A stretch of DNA of 64,000 nt from the NCBI GenBank assembly GCA_048635425.1, contig JAIVYN010000001.1, positions 4,279-68,278 on the forward strand, in the 5' to 3' direction. Shown here in pieces: positions 52,115 to 61,600 of the stretch (its first letter is position 1; the number at the start of each line of letters is the position of its first letter). The position numbers and the translations under genes are program-made. The notes under the pieces are model-generated. The model was not told where the DNA came from and searched no databases. It worked only from the letters and a program-made list of their open reading frames with translations. Source of the DNA: NIOZ-UU13 sp048635425. Lineage in GTDB: Bacteria > Planctomycetota > Phycisphaerae > Sedimentisphaerales > Anaerobacaceae.

Positions 52115-52246
52115 ATCGAGGTGGCTGTCACCCGAAAAACTTATTTTGTTTTGTTACTTAGCTGCGCAGACGCAGAAGGCTGAAGAATCGCATTTTTTTC
52201 GGCGTTGCCAGAGGATAAGGTTAAATTTTTGGAATGGAGGTAAGCA

Positions 52247-52660
52247 ATGGAAAAACGTCCTGAATCGAAGAGTTGCAGGCGGTTTACCATCGTGAAGAGA
52301 GTCCTCGTTTACGGGATATTATCTTGTTTGGTCCTCCTTCTTATCATATTTGGAATAGTCTGTTGGGATATCAGGTCAAGCGTCAAAGCGATTTGCGCCG
52401 AAGCGAAACAGGAATACACAGGGGATAGGATCGAGGCATTGATAGCGTACGTGAACTCTGAAAGCCATAGTCTCAGGGACAGAAATCATGCAGTTTGGGC
52501 CCTTGGCCAAATCGGTGACAAGCGCGCTTTACCAGTGCTGGAGGGGTTTGATACAGGCTGGCCCTGTAACCACGACAAATATCTATGTCAACGGGAGCTT
52601 CGAAAAGCAATAAAGTTATGTAAAGGCGGACTAAATCTAACCGCCTGGCTCCCCCGATAA
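52247..52660 (+). CDS. small membrane protein with HEAT-like repeat
   Basis: The 137-residue protein has one membrane helix (VLVYGILSCLVLLLIIFGIV) and a single HEAT-like pair (RDRNHAVWALGQIGDKRALPVL). GGAGG lies 7 nt before ATG 52247. No enzyme motif. The HEAT unit resembles those of the lipoprotein at 32323 but the rest does not. Confidence 0.65.
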   Translation: MEKRPESKSCRRFTIVKRVLVYGILSCLVLLLIIFGIVCWDIRSSVKAICAEAKQEYTGDRIEALIAYVNSESHSLRDRNHAVWALGQIGDKRALPVLEGFDTGWPCNHDKYLCQRELRKAIKLCKGGLNLTAWLPR

Positions 52661-52826
52661 ACTTCGAATCTAACGAGCCTCTCCCCGCTCGGCTTAGGTG
52701 CGGTCGTTGTTGAAATTCATACGTGTTTGGTGAAAGTGTAGAAATTTCCCTTGATTTTTGGACTCAAAAAGTGTATTGTTTCGTTGTGGTTGGTAAATCT
52801 CCGCTCAAAGAAACTACAGGTGCGAT

Positions 52827-53780
52827 ATGGATGAAAGAAGAAGACTCGTGCTACGTAGCGATTCGTCCTTCGCAGTCCCGATTTTATCGGGACGGAGAAC
52901 GGATGTACTTCGCAGAGTAGGCTTCACACTTATTGAACTCTTGGTGGTGATTGCGATTATAGCATTATTGATGGCCATATTGATGCCGGCGCTCCAGGTA
53001 GCAAAGGAAATTGCCTCGGGGGTGGTCTGTTTGGGTAACCACAGGAGTCTCGTCGCAGGATGGATTATATACGCCGACGACAACGACGGCGTGCTGATGT
53101 GCAATGGGGCCTGCTATGATCAGGCGGATGACGATAGCCCGTGGGTCCACCGGCCCAAGAATCCTGCCGGCAGCAATCTGTCTTATAATCCGGCGCCGGA
53201 GAACATCAGGAATGAGGACCGCTATCGAGGGATACAGCAGGGGACGATGTGGCAGTACGTTAAGGATGTGGACGTCTATCACTGTCCCGGTGATAATCGC
53301 AGGAGCACAAGGCGGCCCCCACGTGATTGTTTTCGCAGCTATTCTATCTCCTATGCTTTCGGCACCCGTCGCGCTAAAGATATTGGTAATCGGGGATACA
53401 ATTACTATCTCAGGATGCAGGATGTTAGAGATGCACCGCAGTATTATGTCTTTGTCGAAGAAGAGCATAACGGCAGCCGCTATGGTGAAAACGAAGGGGG
53501 ATGGCATTTGCCTTATGACAGTGGTGGAAATCGCATAACTAATCCGGGCAGTTGGATCTTCTATGATCCTTTGGCTTCTTACCACAACAAGTCCAGCACG
53601 TTTGGATTTGCCGATGGCCATGCGGACAAGCGCAGATGGATGGATAAGCGAACCCTCCAGTTCATCAGGGAAAATGCCGAAAACCCGTCTTCCCATTCCG
53701 GAATACGTACATCTTCACCTGGCAATGAAGATGTCCGGTGGTTAATAGAACACTTTATCCAAACAAAACGTATCAAGTGA
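52827..53780 (+). CDS. prepilin-like H-X9-DG protein with repeat-bearing leader
   Basis: The 317-residue protein has a type IV prepilin cleavage motif (VGFTLIELLVVIAIIALLMA), YADDND, and the H-X9-DG motif HNKSSTFGFADG. Such proteins are numerous in planctomycetes and are probably processed by prepilin peptidase and placed in the periplasm or on surface fibres. The leader before the G/F site is 32 residues long, and most of it (SDSSFAVPILSGRRTDVLRR) comes from a palindromic element at 52855-52915. AGG lies 8 nt upstream of the ATG. Confidence 0.83.
   Translation: MDERRRLVLRSDSSFAVPILSGRRTDVLRRVGFTLIELLVVIAIIALLMAILMPALQVAKEIASGVVCLGNHRSLVAGWIIYADDNDGVLMCNGACYDQADDDSPWVHRPKNPAGSNLSYNPAPENIRNEDRYRGIQQGTMWQYVKDVDVYHCPGDNRRSTRRPPRDCFRSYSISYAFGTRRAKDIGNRGYNYYLRMQDVRDAPQYYVFVEEEHNGSRYGENEGGWHLPYDSGGNRITNPGSWIFYDPLASYHNKSSTFGFADGHADKRRWMDKRTLQFIRENAENPSSHSGIRTSSPGNEDVRWLIEHFIQTKRIK
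52875..52893. repeat. hairpin within the prepilin leader
   Basis: GTCCCGAT-TTT-ATCGGGAC, the core of a longer imperfect palindrome, translated in frame as VPILSGR in the leader of the prepilin-like gene. Confidence 0.75.
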
Positions 53781-53898
53781 TTGCCGTTCCTTGATACCTC
53801 TCAATTCGCCACAGAAGCTGTAAAATAGCGCCTCATGGACCGTTTTTTGCGATTGGTTTCTATCTTGTTTGGTGTCGGATTAAATTATCGAAAAAAGC

Positions 53899-53928
53899 TT
53901 GCATTTCTGCGACTGAGTGTATTATAAT
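53899..53928 (+). promoter_or_regulatory. promoter of prepilin-like gene 2
   Basis: TTGCAT (53899-53904), an 18-nt spacer and TATAAT (53923-53928). The same promoter is repeated 1120 nt downstream. Confidence 0.7.
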
Positions 53929-53960
53929 AATGGCAGAGACGCACACCGAGGAGACTCATC

Positions 53961-54008
53961 ATGTCTGGTGAAAATTCTCGGTTTGGAAAGGCTTCTTCCA
54001 AAGAGTAG
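53961..54008 (+). CDS. 15-residue leader peptide, copy 1
   Basis: ATG 53961 opens MSGENSRFGKASSKE and ends in TAG, with GAGGAG 8 nt upstream. The TAG overlaps the GGAG ribosome site of the prepilin-like gene 11 nt beyond, so translation of the two is probably coupled. Copy 2 at 55081 has the same frame and one changed residue plus a silent change. Confidence 0.5.
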   Translation: MSGENSRFGKASSKE

Positions 54009-54018
54009 GAGAACTGAT

Positions 54019-54813
54019 ATGTATAAAGGAAAAGGGTTTACCTTGATAGAGCTTTTGGTGGTAATCGCTATCATCGCAGTGCTGATGGCGATATTGCTGC
54101 CGGCACTGCACCGTGTCAGAGAACAGGGCAAGCGTGCGGTTTGCCTTAGCAATCTGAAGCAGTTGGGATTGTCGTGGATTATGTACGCCGATGATAACGA
54201 TGATGTCCTTGTCAACGGCGCGATAGGCTATAGCAATGCCACCACGGGCTGGGGCAAACACGCAAATGAGGTGGCCTGGGTCGATCGGCTTGCAACCGGG
54301 TGGGACGAACAGCAGGACGCAATCAGGGACGGCGCTTTGTGGCCTTATGTTAAGGATGTCAAAATGTACAGGTGCCCGACGGGGCTGCCCGAAGAGGCGC
54401 TGACATACGCAATAATGTTCTCAATGAATTCTGTTAACCATCCCCCGACCCAGGGAGTAAAGGGCGCACACATCAAGAAAAGGATGGAGATTCATAATCC
54501 TGCACCTCCTTACAGAATCGTTTTTATTGATGAGGGCTGGATGACACCGGATGCCTTTGCCGTTCATTATGACACTGAGCAATGGTGGGATGACGCCCCC
54601 GTCCGACACGGCGACGGCACAACCCTCTCTTTTGCGGACGGACACAGTGAGCATTGGAAGTGGAAAGGCATCGACACGATAAAACGTGCCAGAGTCGTCG
54701 AGCGCAGCCACCAGGGCAACTGGGGACCCGAAACGCCCACGGGTTTCCGGGACCTGTACAGGATGCAGAAGGGTTGTTGGGGGAAATTAGGTTATACACC
54801 AACTCATCCATAG
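54019..54813 (+). CDS. prepilin-like H-X9-DG protein, tandem copy A
   Basis: The 264-residue protein starts MYKGKGFTLIELLVVIAI, with GGAG upstream, and has MYADDNDD, a Trp-rich middle and HGDGTTLSFADG (H-X9-DG). It is close to copy B at 55139 (near identical over most of the length, differing mainly around YDTEQWWDD and the C-terminal VVERSH segment). The upstream leader frame is part of the duplicated unit. Confidence 0.85.
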   Translation: MYKGKGFTLIELLVVIAIIAVLMAILLPALHRVREQGKRAVCLSNLKQLGLSWIMYADDNDDVLVNGAIGYSNATTGWGKHANEVAWVDRLATGWDEQQDAIRDGALWPYVKDVKMYRCPTGLPEEALTYAIMFSMNSVNHPPTQGVKGAHIKKRMEIHNPAPPYRIVFIDEGWMTPDAFAVHYDTEQWWDDAPVRHGDGTTLSFADGHSEHWKWKGIDTIKRARVVERSHQGNWGPETPTGFRDLYRMQKGCWGKLGYTPTHP

Positions 54814-55018
54814 CCCTAACTTTTTGTGCTTATCGATTTTTGTTCCGCCGGGCCTGCAAGTGAGTTGTTTGGGGCAGGTGATGAGTGTGCCCGGCGTTAA
54901 TCACTTTGTGTTCTTGTTGATAAGGGGGCTTTTGTGGTCAGGCGGTTTTTGATTTGATGAGCCCAAAACGCTTGTAGCTGCTCGGCTTGCCGTGTCGGAT
55001 TGAATTATCGAAAAAAGC

Positions 55019-55048
55019 TTGCATTTCTGCGACTGAGTGTATTATAAT
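55019..55048 (+). promoter_or_regulatory. promoter of prepilin-like gene 3
   Basis: TTGCAT (55019-55024), 18 nt, TATAAT (55043-55048), identical to the copy at 53899. Confidence 0.7.
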
Positions 55049-55080
55049 AATGTCAGAGACGCACACCGAGGAGACTCATC

Positions 55081-55128
55081 ATGTCTGGTGAAAATTCTCG
55101 GTTTGGAAAGGCTTTTTCAAAAGAGTAG
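55081..55128 (+). CDS. 15-residue leader peptide, copy 2
   Basis: MSGENSRFGKAFSKE then TAG, with GAGGAG upstream. Compared with copy 1, TCT to TTT changes S to F and TCC to TCA is silent, so the frame is kept. Confidence 0.5.
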   Translation: MSGENSRFGKAFSKE

Positions 55129-55138
55129 GAGAACTGAT

Positions 55139-55936
55139 ATGGGAAAAGGAAAAGGATTTACATTGATAGAACTTTTGGTGGTAATTGCTATCATCGCAGT
55201 ACTGATGGCAATATTGATACCGGCACTGCACAGAGCCAGGGAGCAGGGCAGGCGAGCGCTTTGCCTGAGCAATCTGAAGCAGCTGACGATGGCGTGGATT
55301 ATGTACGCCGATGATAACGACGATGTCCTCGTCAACGGCGCCATAGGCTATAGCAATGCCGAGACGGGCTGGGGCAAACACAAAGGTGAAAAGGCATGGG
55401 TCGATCGTCTTGCAACCGGGTGGGATGAACAGCAGGACGCGATCAGGGACGGCGCCTTGTGGCCTTATGTTCCGGATGTCAAAATGTACAGGTGCCCGAC
55501 GGGGCGGAAAGAAGAGGCGCTGACATACGCTATAATGTTTTCTATGAATGCTGTTAACCATACCTGGGTCCAAGGAGTACCTAATACCCACATCAAGAAA
55601 AGGACCGAGATTCATAATCCGGCCCCTCCCTACAGACTTGTTTTCATCGATGAAGGCTATATGACTCCGGATGCTTATGCTGTTTATTATAGAGATGAGT
55701 ACTGGTTTGACAGCCCTCCGGTCCGACATGGGGACGGGACGACCCTCTCCTTTGCGGATGGACACAGTGACCACTGGAGGTGGAGGGGCACCGATACGAT
55801 AAAGCATGCCAGAGACGAGGAAAACACTGGTCCCCAGGTCGGGTGGACGCCGCAAACGCCCGCAGGTTACCGAGACCTTTACAGGATGCAGAAGGGTTGT
55901 TGGGGGAGATTAGGTTATACGCCAACTCATCCGTAG
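55139..55936 (+). CDS. prepilin-like H-X9-DG protein, tandem copy B
   Basis: The 265-residue protein starts MGKGKGFTLIELLVVIAI and has the same MYADDNDD and HGDGTTLSFADG motifs as copy A, and the same C-terminus RMQKGCWGRLGYTPTHP. The duplicated unit is about 1120 nt from promoter to promoter. Confidence 0.85.
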   Translation: MGKGKGFTLIELLVVIAIIAVLMAILIPALHRAREQGRRALCLSNLKQLTMAWIMYADDNDDVLVNGAIGYSNAETGWGKHKGEKAWVDRLATGWDEQQDAIRDGALWPYVPDVKMYRCPTGRKEEALTYAIMFSMNAVNHTWVQGVPNTHIKKRTEIHNPAPPYRLVFIDEGYMTPDAYAVYYRDEYWFDSPPVRHGDGTTLSFADGHSDHWRWRGTDTIKHARDEENTGPQVGWTPQTPAGYRDLYRMQKGCWGRLGYTPTHP

Positions 55937-56565
55937 CCCTGCCTCTTAAATTAACAGCGGTTGTTCCATATCGGGGTGATGGCATAGTGTGGGCCGGGCG
56001 AACCTGATGTGAACAAGCTGGACAATCCAGCCTGGCCAGAGGTTACTGAGTCTTGTTGGGGTCTGCTTTTAGCTCGAGGTCGGGCTTTCCTGAAAGAAGA
56101 CGTCGTACTTCCATTTTGGTGGCCCATTTGTGAGCATTGAGCCCATAGTATACTGACAGCCTGGATTTGATTGTTTTATTACTGTTGCCTGTTTTTTTCA
56201 TTTTGTACTGTTCCTCATTTTTATCGACCATTATGGCAATTTTCTTTAGGATAGATTCCCGCGAGGTTTGGGCGGTTAATGGTGAGAAAAAGAAACTCCC
56301 TGTGTCTTGCAAGGGTAATTCCGGACCTGTTCCATGATGTTTTCCTCATATAGTTAAGTTAATGATTTTAATTACTGGTCTGGTTATAAGTAATATGCTA
56401 TATTCGGTACGGACTTCTAACGGGGCTGGTGTGCGGTGAAGGTCGGTAAAAAACTGAAAAAGGATGAAAATCCTCTACAATTTCCTCTTGATAAGTTGCT
56501 CAATAGTCATATAATTTCGCTTGAGTTGAGATGTGGAAATTTAAGATTTTTGAAAGGGTAGAAAA
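55937..56565. other. stretch with one doubtful small gene
   Basis: A minus-strand frame at 56043-56312 could encode up to 89 residues or 62 from an inner ATG (MVDKNEEQYKMKK). The product is basic with no known domain. A weak promoter-like AT-rich region precedes the lipoprotein gene at 56566. Nothing else was recognised. Confidence 0.45.
56043..56312 (-). CDS. hypothetical small protein, doubtful
   Basis: The longer frame needs a TTG start without a clear ribosome site. The inner ATG start gives a Lys-rich 62-residue product ending LELKADPNKTQ. No family match or operon support; it may not be expressed. Confidence 0.25.
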   Translation of the reverse strand: MQDTGSFFFSPLTAQTSRESILKKIAIMVDKNEEQYKMKKTGNSNKTIKSRLSVYYGLNAHKWATKMEVRRLLSGKPDLELKADPNKTQ

Positions 56566-56946
56566 ATGAAGAATGTGAGAAATGCTGTTCTCTGCTGTCT
56601 GATTGCACTTTGTCTATTTGCTATCTTGGGATGCGGCAAGAAGGCAGACGAGAACAAACCTATCAGTGAGGTGAAGGCCGAAGCCGAAAAGCTGGACACG
56701 GATGGATTAAGAGCTATGGCAATGGTGTACCAAAAGGCAATCGCGGCCAAGAACAGCGAGATTGAGAAACTGACTGCTAAACTCAAGGACATCCCAGTCA
56801 CAGAAATGATGGGCGATGAAGCTAAGGAGCTAAAGGCCGATATTGACAATCTAAACACGTCCATATCTGCGCTCAAAGAGCGATTTGAGGTCTATTATCA
56901 AAAGCTGAAAGAGCAAGGTGGTGACCTGTCTGGTCTTCAGATATAA
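56566..56946 (+). CDS. coiled-coil lipoprotein
   Basis: The 126-residue protein has a lipoprotein signal (LIALCLFAILGC) and a mostly helical mature part (ADIDNLNTSISALKERFEVY). It begins a same-strand series of envelope genes (mscS, DUF481, DUF2959, AsmA-like). Function unknown. Confidence 0.75.
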   Translation: MKNVRNAVLCCLIALCLFAILGCGKKADENKPISEVKAEAEKLDTDGLRAMAMVYQKAIAAKNSEIEKLTAKLKDIPVTEMMGDEAKELKADIDNLNTSISALKERFEVYYQKLKEQGGDLSGLQI

Positions 56947-57083
56947 GCCGGAATCAATAAGTGTTTACTGTCATCGTTTGAATACTATTGGTTGTTACAG
57001 CAAGTTTGCTTGCATTTTCTTGTGTGCCGACTCAATAGCAAGAATGTCTGTGAATGTATCCACAGACTGAAAGGGTAATCACA

Positions 57084-57926
57084 ATGAATACAGGTATAGA
57101 AGCTATCTTACAACAGGTCTATGAATATTTAGCCCAATATGGATTTAAGGTCATAGGGGCCATAATAATCCTTCTCGTTGGTCGATGGCTGGCCAAATTC
57201 ATCTCACAATGGATAGAAAGAGTACTTATCAAATCTCGCGTTGACAAGACATTAGCTAAATTTGCCAAGAATTTAAGTAACATGGTTATGCTAATATTTG
57301 TCCTTATCGCTGCCATGGCAAGGCTGGGAGTTGAAACAGCTCAGTTTGCAATAGTTCTTGGTGCAGCGGGTTTAGCTATAGGATTGGCCCTACAAGGTTC
57401 ACTCTCTAATTTTGCTTCGGGTTTTCTAATGATTATTTTCCGTCCCTTTAAGGTCGGAGATTTTATTGAGGCAGCAGGAGTGAAGGGAACAGTCATTGAA
57501 ATTCAGTTATTCAATACGATTATCAATACTCCAGATAATATTCGTGCGATAATCCCTAACGCTCAGATAACAGGTGGTAATGTTTTGAATTACACGACCA
57601 ATGGGACAAGACGTGTTGATTTGGTAATTGGCGTTTCCTATGAAGATGACCTTAAAAAGGCCAAGCGAGTAATCGAGGGGGTTCTGGCCGGAGATGATAG
57701 AGTTCTCAAAGACCCCAATCCTACCGTAGCGGTCTATGAGCTTGGGGACAGCAGCGTCAATTTTGTCGTTCGTCCCTGGGTCAAATCAGTAGATTACTGG
57801 GACGCCTATTTCGACATTACTTCAAAAGTAAAGCTTGCTCTCGATGAGAATGGTATATCGATACCTTATCCGCAGCAAGATATTCATCTCAAGAGCGGGG
57901 TTTTTCAAAGCAGCAAACCGGTTTAA
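57084..57926 (+). CDS. mscS: small-conductance mechanosensitive channel
   Basis: The 280-residue MscS has three membrane helices; the pore helix carries LGAAGLAIGLALQGSLSNFASG. The vestibule domain has FRPFKVGDFIE and NTPDNIRAIIPNAQI. It opens under membrane tension to release solutes. ATG 57084 is chosen over 57054 as it begins the family N-terminus. A terminator follows. Confidence 0.94.
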   Translation: MNTGIEAILQQVYEYLAQYGFKVIGAIIILLVGRWLAKFISQWIERVLIKSRVDKTLAKFAKNLSNMVMLIFVLIAAMARLGVETAQFAIVLGAAGLAIGLALQGSLSNFASGFLMIIFRPFKVGDFIEAAGVKGTVIEIQLFNTIINTPDNIRAIIPNAQITGGNVLNYTTNGTRRVDLVIGVSYEDDLKKAKRVIEGVLAGDDRVLKDPNPTVAVYELGDSSVNFVVRPWVKSVDYWDAYFDITSKVKLALDENGISIPYPQQDIHLKSGVFQSSKPV

Positions 57927-57943
57927 TCAAAAAAAGAGGCGAT

Positions 57944-57971
57944 AAACATCAATCTTTAAGCTGATGTTTTA
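57944..57971 (+). terminator. terminator after mscS
   Basis: AAACATCA (57944-57951) pairs with TGATGTTT (57962-57969) and runs into TTAT. Confidence 0.6.
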
Positions 57972-58001
57972 TAAACGTGTTTGATTGGATAGGAGTATAT
58001 T

Positions 58002-59030
58002 ATGCGTTATAGAGTGTTAATTCAGATGTTGTTTCTTGCAGGATTTGCCCATTCCGTTTACGCCGATGAAATTATTTTCAAGAATGGAGACCGTCTTACC
58101 GGCAAAATTGACCATGTTCTGGAAGGCAAGATGCTTTTCAAATCGGATGCTATCGGCGATGTAACCATAGACATATCAAAGATAAAAACGTTCAGTACTG
58201 ATGACCCGATAGCAGTGCATCTCAAGGATGAAAACGTTCTTTTACAAAAGATAGTAAGCTCGGAACCCGGCAAGTTCGGCATCGAAGGGGTTGGTACAGT
58301 AAAGGCTCAGGATTTTGATCTGGCTGAAATCTCTTCGATAAATCCCCCCCCGAAGCCCGATCCGAAGTGGACGGGAAATCTTTCAGCCGGGCTCACTTCT
58401 ACTCACGGTAATACAAAAACTGAATCTATTAGTGGTAGTGTTAATCTCAGCAAAAGAACCGAAAATGACCGTACCCAGATAAGTGCAGATTATGCAAAAA
58501 GCAAACGGGAGGACCCGGATACAGGTGAAAAGGATACTACAGAGGATTGGTGGCGGTCAAAAGCGAAGTATGACTACTTCTTTACAAAAAAGCTGTATGG
58601 ATATCTGGACGGCCGGTATGAAAAGGATGCTATTGCCCAACTTGACCGAAGGATGATTGTTGGCGGCGGTGCCGGTTATCAATGGATTGAGTCGGAAGAT
58701 TTGAATTTTTCGACCGAATTTGGTATGGCCTCTCTCTATGAGAAGTTTGATAACCAGACCGACAGCAATAGTGAAGTGTCGATACAGGCAGGATATAATT
58801 TCGACAAGACGTTAATGAAGAACGTCAAGTTTATGCACGATCTGACATATTATCCGAGTACGGAAAAGGTATCTGATTATTTTCTCACATCAACTGCCGA
58901 GCTTAGGGCCTATTTTACCAGCACAATGTTTACGACTTTTAAGGTTATCTTTGATTACGATGCTACACCTGCTATTGGTTCTCACAAAACCGATACTAAG
59001 TACCTTTTCGGCGTAGGTTACAGCTTTTAA
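58002..59030 (+). CDS. DUF481 outer-membrane beta-barrel protein
   Basis: The 342-residue protein has a signal peptide (MLFLAGFAHSVYA), a small N-terminal beta domain (IIFKNGDRLTGKI) and a DUF481 barrel from about 122 (WTGNLSAGLTSTHGNTKTES) to a C-terminal aromatic end, LFGVGYSF. The family includes salt-induced YdiY. Likely an outer-membrane protein; ligand unknown. Confidence 0.87.
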   Translation: MRYRVLIQMLFLAGFAHSVYADEIIFKNGDRLTGKIDHVLEGKMLFKSDAIGDVTIDISKIKTFSTDDPIAVHLKDENVLLQKIVSSEPGKFGIEGVGTVKAQDFDLAEISSINPPPKPDPKWTGNLSAGLTSTHGNTKTESISGSVNLSKRTENDRTQISADYAKSKREDPDTGEKDTTEDWWRSKAKYDYFFTKKLYGYLDGRYEKDAIAQLDRRMIVGGGAGYQWIESEDLNFSTEFGMASLYEKFDNQTDSNSEVSIQAGYNFDKTLMKNVKFMHDLTYYPSTEKVSDYFLTSTAELRAYFTSTMFTTFKVIFDYDATPAIGSHKTDTKYLFGVGYSF

Positions 59031-59232
59031 GGTCAGGTTTCTTTTTCTGCAAGGTGCACAGCTATGTCAATTGATATCCAACGATTAGTCGGCTGTCGGG
59101 GCCTTTGGAATATGTGCTATTCTACGAAGAAACTCAATAAATGCTGAGATCGGATTTCTGTAATACAACGATTAACAGGCATGTAAATATACGCTGGTTG
59201 ATGGAGCGGAAATAATCAGGAAAGGTATTACA

Positions 59233-59880
59233 ATGAATAAAATCACGTTATCGATATTTGTTGTCTCGGCGTTGGCCATAACAGGTTGTCGGAGCGTTTA
59301 TTACAAAACAATGGAGGCGTTTGGCCAACACAAGCGAGATTTATTAGTGAATCGTGTTGAAGATGCCCGTGACGCTCAAGAGGACGCCAAGGAACAATTC
59401 CAATCAGCTCTGGAGAAGTTTAGTGCCGTTGTCGAGTTCAGTGGTGGTAAACTGGAAGAAAAGTACAAGCAACTCAAGAGCGAACTTGACAAAAGCCAGT
59501 CAAAAGCAAGGAGCGTGCGGAACCATATAGCCGGCGTTGAAAATGTTGCTAAGGATCTTTTCGATGAATGGGAATCCGAATTGGACCAATACGCCAGTAA
59601 TGAGCTGCGTCGCTCAAGTGAGCAAAAACTTAAACAGACACGTCAGCGGTACTCACAGCTTATTACCGCAATGAAACGCGCAGAGAGCAAAATAGCACCT
59701 GTCCTTACTGCTTTCGGTGACCAGGTGCTGTATCTTAAACATAATCTCAATGCCCAGGCGATAGCATCATTACAAGATGAATTCGCTTCTGTAGAAGCGG
59801 ATATTGCGACCCTTATTAAGGAAATGGAAGCCTCTATCGCAGAAGCTAATGCGTTTATCAAGGCGATGACCAAGGAATAA
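59233..59880 (+). CDS. DUF2959 lipoprotein
   Basis: The 215-residue protein has a lipoprotein signal (ISVSALAITGC-type: VVSALAITGC) and a long coiled coil (YYKTMEAFGQHKRDLLVNRV to ALEKFSAVVEFSGGKLEEKY), matching DUF2959. Predicted periplasmic or outer-membrane anchored; function unknown. Confidence 0.85.
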   Translation: MNKITLSIFVVSALAITGCRSVYYKTMEAFGQHKRDLLVNRVEDARDAQEDAKEQFQSALEKFSAVVEFSGGKLEEKYKQLKSELDKSQSKARSVRNHIAGVENVAKDLFDEWESELDQYASNELRRSSEQKLKQTRQRYSQLITAMKRAESKIAPVLTAFGDQVLYLKHNLNAQAIASLQDEFASVEADIATLIKEMEASIAEANAFIKAMTKE

Positions 59881-59915
59881 AAATGGAAATAGTTGATTTT
59901 TAGGAGAATAGAACA

Positions 59916-60734
59916 ATGAAAAGTTTACGTAAAATCCTGCGTATCGTTTTACTTGCGATTGTAGTTTTGATTGTTTGTATTGTGGTTTTGATTCATCTTT
60001 TTGGTAACAGCCTTCTGAAAACAGGGATTGAAACTGCTGCAAGCAAAACACTAAATGTCGGCGTTAAAATAGACGACATGGACTTTTCAATTTTAGGAGG
60101 AAAAGTCAGCTTTCAGAATCTTGTAATCGACAATCCACCAGGCTACAAACATGAAAAGCTTCTTGAAGTAGGTGATGCTCGTGTTGCCGTTAGTACAGGC
60201 TCACTTTTGAAAGATACCGTCAATATAAAAGAAATTATGCTTGATAATGTTAATGTTGTGCTTGAGCAAAGAGGGGTTACAAGTAACAATCTACAGGATG
60301 TTATCAAGTCAATTCCTAAAGAAGAGGAAGAGCCCGAAGACAAAACAAAGAAAGCCGCTAAAAAGCTTCACATAGACAATTTGGAACTTACCAATATCAC
60401 AGTCAGGGCAAAGCTGTTACCTATTCCTGGTAAAGTAGATACCGTTACGCTGAAATTGGACCCTATTCGTATGACCGACTTGGGCAGCGATGATAAGCTG
60501 GATGTGGCTAAGTTATCAGGTAAAATTCTTTTGGCTATTGCCACGGGCGTGGCAAAACAGGGCGCCGGGCTTTTACCGGATGAGATGACAGACGCTATGA
60601 AAACAACTTTGGGCGTGACGGTAGAATTGGGAAAGACCGCTGCCGAAGGAGGTAAAAAGATTTTGGAAGAAGGAGCGGATGCGGGCAAGGGCCTGATAGA
60701 AGGCGTTAAGGGCTTATTCAAATCCAAGAAATAG
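59916..60734 (+). CDS. AsmA-like membrane-anchored protein
   Basis: The 272-residue protein has one N-terminal membrane helix (IVLLAIVVLIVCIVVLIHLF) and a beta-rich AsmA/DUF748-like part (LNVGVKIDDMDFSILGGKVS; NIKEIMLDNVNVVLE). The C-terminus is helical and basic. AsmA-type proteins act in envelope lipid homeostasis. It follows DUF2959 by 35 nt. Confidence 0.7.
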   Translation: MKSLRKILRIVLLAIVVLIVCIVVLIHLFGNSLLKTGIETAASKTLNVGVKIDDMDFSILGGKVSFQNLVIDNPPGYKHEKLLEVGDARVAVSTGSLLKDTVNIKEIMLDNVNVVLEQRGVTSNNLQDVIKSIPKEEEEPEDKTKKAAKKLHIDNLELTNITVRAKLLPIPGKVDTVTLKLDPIRMTDLGSDDKLDVAKLSGKILLAIATGVAKQGAGLLPDEMTDAMKTTLGVTVELGKTAAEGGKKILEEGADAGKGLIEGVKGLFKSKK

Positions 60735-60823
60735 AATGAAGAAACAGCTGGCTGAATATGTTGTGGATATCTGGAGACCCGGAACGTCCATGATTTTTTC
60801 AGAATGTTAGAGTGCGAGCTACA

Positions 60824-61600
60824 TCATTTTAATATCTTATTCATAATATTTCTGAATCTTGAGCTGCTAATCTGATGGTCGGCCAGCAGCCGGCCATTAT
60901 AGATGACGGCAAATACTGCATACGGCGTAGGGGCATTTTGGGCTTGCCGGTATGTATTGAGCTCTACTATTCGAGGTTTCAGTTTGTAAGTTCTCCGGGC
61001 CATATCAGCTATCTTATCAGCAAATCTGATGGTGTGGGGACATTGATTCGCGCGGATGATAGTAAGGCCCTTACCATACTTCTTCAATTTCTTATCCCAG
61101 TTATCTTTGAATTTAGGGTTTGGGGCGGACTTATTGAATTTCTTCACCAGCAGCTCGTAATCGGGCGGTGCAGTATCCACAACTTGAAAGCTGTTTTTCA
61201 AGTATATACTACTGTCAGCCAGCCAGGGTCTTTTTCGGGCAACTACGGCTACTCCTTTCGTCTTTGCTTTTTTAGCATCATCTATGCAGGCATTGATTAA
61301 AAGCTTGCCGTAGCCTTTCTTTTGATATTTCTTAAAATAAGTCCAAAGGCAGTGAATGAACATGTACCCGTCCGCCTCAACACCTCGCCATGCGTACTCA
61401 CCTGGAAGGTATTCGATGTAACCGAATTGAATGTTCTTTTCTGTAAGAAGAACTTTCGCTTTCACCCCTTTTTTGAAGTATGTTTTTAACCAGTTTGTTT
61501 TTCGTATACGCCCTTCATGCTCTGTGTTCTTGATTCCACAAATGGGCGATTCGTGAAGATTGTTTTGGGTAACCTCAATGACTTTTATTTTTTCAGCCAT
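60824..61600 (-). CDS. GNAT acetyltransferase with YoaP-like C-terminus
   Basis: The 258-residue protein has a GNAT domain with the acetyl-CoA loop YQKKGYGKLLINACI near 115-129, and a C-terminal region (GLTIIRANQCPHTIRFADKI) with the thioredoxin-like pattern of YoaP proteins. N-terminal acetylation or small-molecule acetylation is possible. Substrate not readable. Confidence 0.8.
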   Translation of the reverse strand: MAEKIKVIEVTQNNLHESPICGIKNTEHEGRIRKTNWLKTYFKKGVKAKVLLTEKNIQFGYIEYLPGEYAWRGVEADGYMFIHCLWTYFKKYQKKGYGKLLINACIDDAKKAKTKGVAVVARKRPWLADSSIYLKNSFQVVDTAPPDYELLVKKFNKSAPNPKFKDNWDKKLKKYGKGLTIIRANQCPHTIRFADKIADMARRTYKLKPRIVELNTYRQAQNAPTPYAVFAVIYNGRLLADHQISSSRFRNIMNKILK

